Assembly (NCBI GenBank): GCA_022845955.1
Contig: AP025576.1
Coordinates: 2,790,001 to 2,854,000 of the forward strand
Source of the DNA: Lachnospiraceae bacterium
Lineage (GTDB): Bacteria > Bacillota > Clostridia > Lachnospirales > Lachnospiraceae
Direction: 5' to 3'
Length of the DNA: 64,000 bases
Shown here: positions 60,245 to 64,000 of the stretch, piece by piece
Layout of the letters: every line of letters begins with the position of its first letter
How positions within the stretch are numbered: position 1 is the stretch's first letter
Made by a program: the position numbers and the translations under genes
Notes under the pieces: model-generated
The model's database searches: none
What the model was told of the DNA's origin: nothing
The model's input: the letters and a program-made list of their open reading frames with translations, nothing else

Positions 60245-60889
60245 TTGAATGTATTTGAAACTGTGAAGCAGTCCGTTACAACAAGACAGGCTGCGGAGCA
60301 TTATGGAATCCATGCAGGTCGGAACGGGATGGCTTGCTGCCCGTTCCATAACGATAAGACCCCAAGCATGAAGCTGGATCAGCGTTACCACTGCTTCGGC
60401 TGCGGTGCAGATGGGGATGTGATTGATTTTACCGCCGCCCTGTATGGGCTGGGAAAGAAAGAAGCCGCCGTACAACTGGCACAGGACTTTGGGCTTTCCT
60501 ATGAGGACTGGAAGCCGCCGGGAAAGGCAAAAAAGCCCAAGCCCCGGCAGAAATCCCCGGAGGAACAGTTTCAGGAGGCAAAGAACCGATGTTTCCGTAT
60601 TCTTGCCGATTATCTCCACCTGCTCCGGGCATGGAGAAAGGAATATGCCCCGCACTCCCCGGAGGAAGCCTTTCATCCCCGGTTTGTGGAAGCCTTACAG
60701 AAGCAAGACCAAGTGGAATATCTGCTGGATGTGCTTCTGTTCGGGGAAACAGAGGAAAAAGCAGCTTTGATTACGGACTACGGAAAGGATGTGATACAGC
60801 TTGAAAAGCGAATGGCAGAGCTTGCCGCCGCAAACGCAGCAAGAACTAAAAAACACCATGAACGCCATGCAGCCGCCCCAGAGCATTGA
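60245..60889 (+). CDS. CHC2-type DNA primase fragment protein
   Basis: 214 residues, TTG start with AAGGAGGGA seven bases upstream. The N-terminal zinc-ribbon of DnaG-type primases is complete: CCPFHNDKTPSMKL followed by YHCFGCGADGDVIDF. The TOPRIM catalytic domain is absent; the rest (about 90-214) is helical and charged. In such elements this protein works with a VapE-like helicase for replication of the excised circle; it may bind DNA rather than make primers. The vapE frame overlaps its end. Confidence 0.85.
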   Translation: MNVFETVKQSVTTRQAAEHYGIHAGRNGMACCPFHNDKTPSMKLDQRYHCFGCGADGDVIDFTAALYGLGKKEAAVQLAQDFGLSYEDWKPPGKAKKPKPRQKSPEEQFQEAKNRCFRILADYLHLLRAWRKEYAPHSPEEAFHPRFVEALQKQDQVEYLLDVLLFGETEEKAALITDYGKDVIQLEKRMAELAAANAARTKKHHERHAAAPEH

Positions 60890-62195
60890 GGAAATCAAGG
60901 CGGGGCTGGGAACTACCGAGAAAGGCGGTGTCCGTCAGAGCATACGGAACTGCCTGACCGTATTCCAGCGTGACCCGCTGCTTTCCGGGGCTATCGCATA
61001 CAACATCCTGACCGACCGCAAGGACATCATAAAGCCCATCGGCTTCCACAGGGAAAGCACCGCCCTGAACGATACGGACATGAAGTATCTGCTTCTCTAT
61101 CTGGAAGAAACCTACGGGCTTACCAATGAGAAGAAGATTGATAACGCCATCGGGATTGTGGCGAATGAAAACAAGTACCATCCCATCCGGGACTATCTCA
61201 ATACCCTTGTGTGGGACGGGACAGAACGAATCCGTTTCTGCCTGCGGCACTTTCTGGGGGCTGACGCAGACGATTACACCTATGAAGCGTTGAAGCTGTT
61301 CCTGCTGGGCGCAATCTCACGAGCCTTTCAGCCGGGATGCAAATTTGAAATCATGCTCTGTCTGGTAGGCGGTCAGGGGGCTGGCAAGTCCACCTTCTTC
61401 CGTCTGCTGGCAGTCCGGGACGAGTGGTTCTCCGATGATTTGCGGAAGTTGGACGATGACAATGTGTACCGCAAGCTGCAAGGTCACTGGATTATCGAAA
61501 TGTCGGAAATGATGGCAACCGCCAACGCCAAGAGCATTGAGGAAATCAAGTCATTTTTAAGCCGACAGAAAGAGGTTTACAAGATACCCTATGAAACCCA
61601 CCCAGCAGACCGCCCCCGTCAGTGCGTGTTTGGCGGCACTTCCAATGCCCTTGACTTCCTGCCCCTTGACCGTTCCGGCAACCGCCGCTTTATCCCCGTC
61701 ATGGTGTACCCGGAGCAAGCCGAGGTTCACATTTTGGAGGACGAAGCCGCTTCCAGAGCCTATATCGAGCAGATGTGGGCAGAAGCGATGGAAATTTACA
61801 GAAGCGGCAGGTTCAAGCTGGCTTTCAGCCCTGCCATGCAGCGGTATCTCAAAGAACACCAGCGGGATTTTATGCCGGAGGACACCAAAGCCGGGATGAT
61901 ACAGGCGTATCTTGATAAGTACACCGGGAGCATGGTCTGCTCCAAGCAGCTCTATAAGGAAGCCTTGAACCATGCCTTTGACGAGCCGAAGCAATGGGAA
62001 ATCCGGGAAATCAACGAGATTATGAACCAGTGCATTTCTGGCTGGCGGTACTTCCCGAACCCAAGAATGTTTTCCGAATATGGCAGACAAAAGGGCTGGG
62101 AGCGTGAAAACCCGGCAACGGACTTATGCAACCCGTCTGAAAAAACGAGGGACGGTTTTGTGGAGGTCTCAGAACAGATGGAGCTTCCATTCTGA
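60801..62195 (+). CDS. VapE-like superfamily 3 helicase/primase-associated protein
   Basis: 464 residues. The ATPase domain has Walker A CLVGGQGAGKSTFFRLL near 190, then WIIEMSEMMATAN with Walker B acid residues, FLSRQKEVYKIPYE, and the sensor region VFGGTSNALDFLPLDRSGNRRF. This is the virulence-associated-E (VapE) family, used in replication of many islands. The TTG start at 60801 gives an 89-base overlap with the primase; an ATG at 60858 is an alternative since the first 20 residues are not conserved in my reading. Confidence 0.88.
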   Translation: MKSEWQSLPPQTQQELKNTMNAMQPPQSIEEIKAGLGTTEKGGVRQSIRNCLTVFQRDPLLSGAIAYNILTDRKDIIKPIGFHRESTALNDTDMKYLLLYLEETYGLTNEKKIDNAIGIVANENKYHPIRDYLNTLVWDGTERIRFCLRHFLGADADDYTYEALKLFLLGAISRAFQPGCKFEIMLCLVGGQGAGKSTFFRLLAVRDEWFSDDLRKLDDDNVYRKLQGHWIIEMSEMMATANAKSIEEIKSFLSRQKEVYKIPYETHPADRPRQCVFGGTSNALDFLPLDRSGNRRFIPVMVYPEQAEVHILEDEAASRAYIEQMWAEAMEIYRSGRFKLAFSPAMQRYLKEHQRDFMPEDTKAGMIQAYLDKYTGSMVCSKQLYKEALNHAFDEPKQWEIREINEIMNQCISGWRYFPNPRMFSEYGRQKGWERENPATDLCNPSEKTRDGFVEVSEQMELPF

Positions 62196-62204
62196 AAATG
62201 ACAG

Positions 62205-62392
62205 CCCGTTGCACCCCCTGTTGCTATCCCGTTGCCGAGCCGGTTGCCGGGGAAAATCCCTTATTTCTGGGCTTTTCTCCCCTATGACAACCAAAACAAC
62301 AGAAAAATAAAAGAAAAGTATAAATAGTAACCATCGCCAGATTGAGATTGTTTGCAAGGTCTTTTGAAGCCCGTTGCCGGACTTCGTTGCCG
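62205..62392. repeat. iteron-like array of GTTGC motifs
   Basis: CCCGTTGCCG or close variants occur six times in a non-coding stretch. GTTGC starts at 62208, 62220, 62231 and 62243 (spacing 12, 11, 12) and again at 62373 and 62386 (13). An A/T-rich segment lies between the clusters (about 62285-62335). The near helical-turn spacing suggests binding by a replication or recombination protein. Confidence 0.65.
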
Positions 62393-62436
62393 ACACCCTC
62401 TGTCTGGCTATTTTCATGTATGGAGGATAACTGCCT

Positions 62437-62634
62437 ATGGCAAAAAACAAAACAGAGATTCATGTTACAACGGTGTTTGACGGGGAGCTGGACGCAACCG
62501 ATGTGTTCGTCAGCCTGATTTCCCAGAAATACGGTAAGACAAATACGAAAGAATATCTTGCTAAAAGGAAAGATATGAGCTATAATGAAGATGAGGTTCA
62601 AAAGAGCCAGATACCGTCTGGATTGTGTGGGTAA
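62437..62634 (+). CDS. tnpW: transposon-encoded protein TnpW
   Basis: 65 residues: MAKNKTEIHVTTVFDGELDA then DVFVSLISQKYGKTNTKEYL and EVQKSQIPSGLCG, the TnpW family of Tn4451-type elements. Its role is unknown; its place just before the recombinase suggests a part in recombination control, possibly a directionality factor (inference). GGAGGATAAC precedes the ATG. The recombinase ATG follows the stop directly. Confidence 0.88.
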   Translation: MAKNKTEIHVTTVFDGELDATDVFVSLISQKYGKTNTKEYLAKRKDMSYNEDEVQKSQIPSGLCG

Positions 62635-64000
62635 ATGGCTATGATGAACGAAATGGAATACAGAACAATCGGTTCGGCACTTGCCGGAGGGTATCGTGCA
62701 GCGGTCTATTGCAGGCTGTCAAAGGACGATGACCTGCAAGGCGAAAGTGCCAGTATCGCAAACCAGCGTGATATGCTGGAAAAATACTGCGAAAAGCAGG
62801 GATGGGAGGTTGTGGCAGTCTATCAGGACGATGGCTTCACAGGTCTTAACATGGAGCGTCCTGATTTACAGAGGATGTTGAGAGCCATTGAGCGCAGGCA
62901 AATCAACCTTGTTATCACGAAAGACCTCAGCCGACTGGGGCGGAACTATCTGCAAACCGGGCATTTGATTGAGGACTTTTTCCCAAGAAACGGTGTCCGT
63001 TATATCGCCATGAATGATGGTATCGACACCCTGCGGGATAACAACGACATCGCCCCGTTCAAAAATATCCTGAACGAGATGTACAGCAAGGATATTTCTA
63101 AGAAAGTCCATTCCTCTTATCTTCTGAAAGCGCAGAAAGGACAGTTTACCGGGTGTCTTGCCCCGTTTGGGTATCGGAAAGACCCGGAGGACAAAAACCA
63201 TCTGCTCATTGACGAGGAAACCGCCCCGATTGTGCGGCTGATTTTCGGATATGCCCTAAACGGTCATGGTCCGAACTATATCCGCAGACGGCTGGAGGAA
63301 GAAAAAATCCCCTGCCCCACATGGTGGAACCGGGAACGGGGGCTTCGCAATACCCGTACCAAATGGGAAAAGAAAGACCCGGAAAATGGGCGGTATATGT
63401 GGGACTTCTCCGTTATCAAAGACCTTTTGATGAATCCCGTCTACACCGGGGCGATTGCTTCCCAGAAAAAAGACTACCGTTTCAAAATCGGCACAATTGG
63501 GGAAAAGAAGCCGGAGGACTGGATTGTGGTGGAGGGACAGCATGAACCGCTGATTGACCGCATGAGCTTTGATATTGTGCAGAACAAGCTGAAATCCCGC
63601 CAGCGCCCGGGGCAGACCAATGAAATCAGCCTGTTTGCCGGACTGATAAAATGCGGCGAGTGTGGGAAGTCTCTGACGATACGCTACACAAACGCAAAAT
63701 ATCCCCAGCAGATTTACTCCTGCAAGACCTACAATGCCTTTGGAAAGAACCACTGCACCCAGCACCGGATTGACTATGACACCCTTTACAGCCATGTGCT
63801 GCGGAAAATCCGGGAATGTGCCAGAGCTGCCCTGATGGACGGGGAAGCGGTTGCCGACCGCCTGACCAATACCTGTGAAGCCGAGCAGCGGGAACAACGG
63901 GAAGCAATGGAACGTTCCCTTACAAGGGACGAGGAACGGATTGAGGTTCTGGACAAAATGGTAATGCGGCTTTATGAGGATATGATTGCAGGGCGTATCA
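62635..64000 (+). CDS. tnpX: large serine recombinase (TnpX-like), 3' end outside the window
   Basis: 455 residues are visible and the frame is open at the window end. The resolvase domain begins YRAAVYCRLSKDDD with catalytic Ser29, then TKDLSRLGRNYLQTG with the active-site arginines. The recombinase domain (GFLAPFGY-type CLAPFGYRKDPEDK, then RRLEEEKIPCP) and a zinc ribbon (IKCGECGKSLTIRY plus later Cys) follow, and a coiled coil starts near residue 410. It excises and inserts the element, most likely at maff2. Start: ATG at 62635 right after tnpW, or 62644. Confidence 0.92.
   Translation, partial: MAMMNEMEYRTIGSALAGGYRAAVYCRLSKDDDLQGESASIANQRDMLEKYCEKQGWEVVAVYQDDGFTGLNMERPDLQRMLRAIERRQINLVITKDLSRLGRNYLQTGHLIEDFFPRNGVRYIAMNDGIDTLRDNNDIAPFKNILNEMYSKDISKKVHSSYLLKAQKGQFTGCLAPFGYRKDPEDKNHLLIDEETAPIVRLIFGYALNGHGPNYIRRRLEEEKIPCPTWWNRERGLRNTRTKWEKKDPENGRYMWDFSVIKDLLMNPVYTGAIASQKKDYRFKIGTIGEKKPEDWIVVEGQHEPLIDRMSFDIVQNKLKSRQRPGQTNEISLFAGLIKCGECGKSLTIRYTNAKYPQQIYSCKTYNAFGKNHCTQHRIDYDTLYSHVLRKIRECARAALMDGEAVADRLTNTCEAEQREQREAMERSLTRDEERIEVLDKMVMRLYEDMIAGRI

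Larger units (their letters stand above)
48970..64000 (+). mobile_element. Tn1549-like integrative conjugative element, left part (interrupted)
   Basis: From about 49 kb the genes are those of the Tn1549/CTn family in order: initiator-like HTH protein, DUF5348, PcfB, VirD4-type coupling protein, small protein, Maff2. GC content and codon use change sharply from the AT-rich neighbour. The exact left end is not proven; foreign sequence appears to begin near 48,970. The rest of the ICE (VirB6, VirB4, relaxase, integrase) must lie beyond the nested element and outside the window. Confidence 0.7.
53676..64000 (+). mobile_element. Tn4451-type integrative mobilisable element nested in the ICE (right end outside)
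   Basis: A contiguous set of genes known from Tn4451/Tn4453-like and related elements: XRE regulators, TnpV, replication-initiator-like protein, DUF3847, MobL relaxase with oriT, CHC2 primase, VapE-like helicase, TnpW and a TnpX-like large serine recombinase at the right. It encodes no secretion system, so it would depend on the host ICE or another conjugative element for transfer. Two cargo genes are AT-rich. Confidence 0.82.

Overview
The window looks like a chromosome segment of a gut Clostridia species, most likely Lachnospiraceae. The evidence is Gram-positive gene content (two SpoIIA/DacF-type D,D-carboxypeptidases, scpAB, short rpsU, LytTR regulators, choline-binding-repeat lysozyme, Na+-pumping biotin decarboxylase operon), strong AGGAGG ribosome sites, TTGACA/TATAAT and extended -10 promoters, and a Tn1549-type conjugative element in which a Tn4451-type mobilisable element is nested. 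I cannot name the species.

Layout. 1-7.2 kb: tail of a GGDEF protein, AI-2E-family permease, cardiolipin synthase, EamA permease, alaS and rpsU. 7.3-16.3 kb: CmpB-family membrane protein, GH25 lysozyme, D,D-carboxypeptidase, metallophosphoesterase-scpA-scpB, flotillin, second D,D-carboxypeptidase. 16.4-21.9 kb: a five-gene biotin-dependent decarboxylase operon with two different carboxyltransferase subunits, one biotin carrier and one membrane pump, preceded by a structured leader. 22-31.4 kb: thioesterase, AraC regulator divergent from a GH51 arabinofuranosidase, then an MMPL exporter translationally coupled to a very large GLUG-repeat surface protein. 31.4-36.1 kb: two LytTR regulator/membrane-partner systems facing each other around an rRNA methyltransferase. 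36.2-46.1 kb: ABC exporter, lipoprotein, small alarmone synthetase, two-component system, NEW3-domain ABC system, and a GMP synthase whose glutaminase domain is shrunken and lacks its catalytic cysteine.

46.15-49.05 kb is visibly AT-rich and holds a decayed cas7 (type I-C-like) gene, an alpha/beta hydrolase and a PHP phosphoesterase that may be cut short by the next element. From about 49 kb a Tn1549-like ICE begins (initiator-like HTH protein, DUF5348, PcfB, VirD4/TcpA coupling protein, Maff2). At about 53.68 kb its maff2 gene is interrupted by a second element carrying XRE regulators, TnpV, a replication-initiator-like protein, a MOBQ-type relaxase with a recognisable oriT, CHC2 primase, VapE-like helicase, TnpW and a large serine recombinase that runs off the window. 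Two AT-rich cargo genes (a small membrane protein and a DUF2262 protein) sit inside this mobilisable element.

A 30-bp palindromic repeat with arms GTAACGGTTCAGAC is scattered between host genes from 4 kb to 46.4 kb. I found no copy in the mobile region, which helps place the host/element boundary. The most notable items are the GuaA without a working amidotransferase, the two-carboxyltransferase decarboxylase operon, the MOBQ oriT, the LytTR operator with 21-bp spacing, an iteron-like GTTGC array, and two tiny conserved reading frames in the ICE that appear to start at ATT/ATC.
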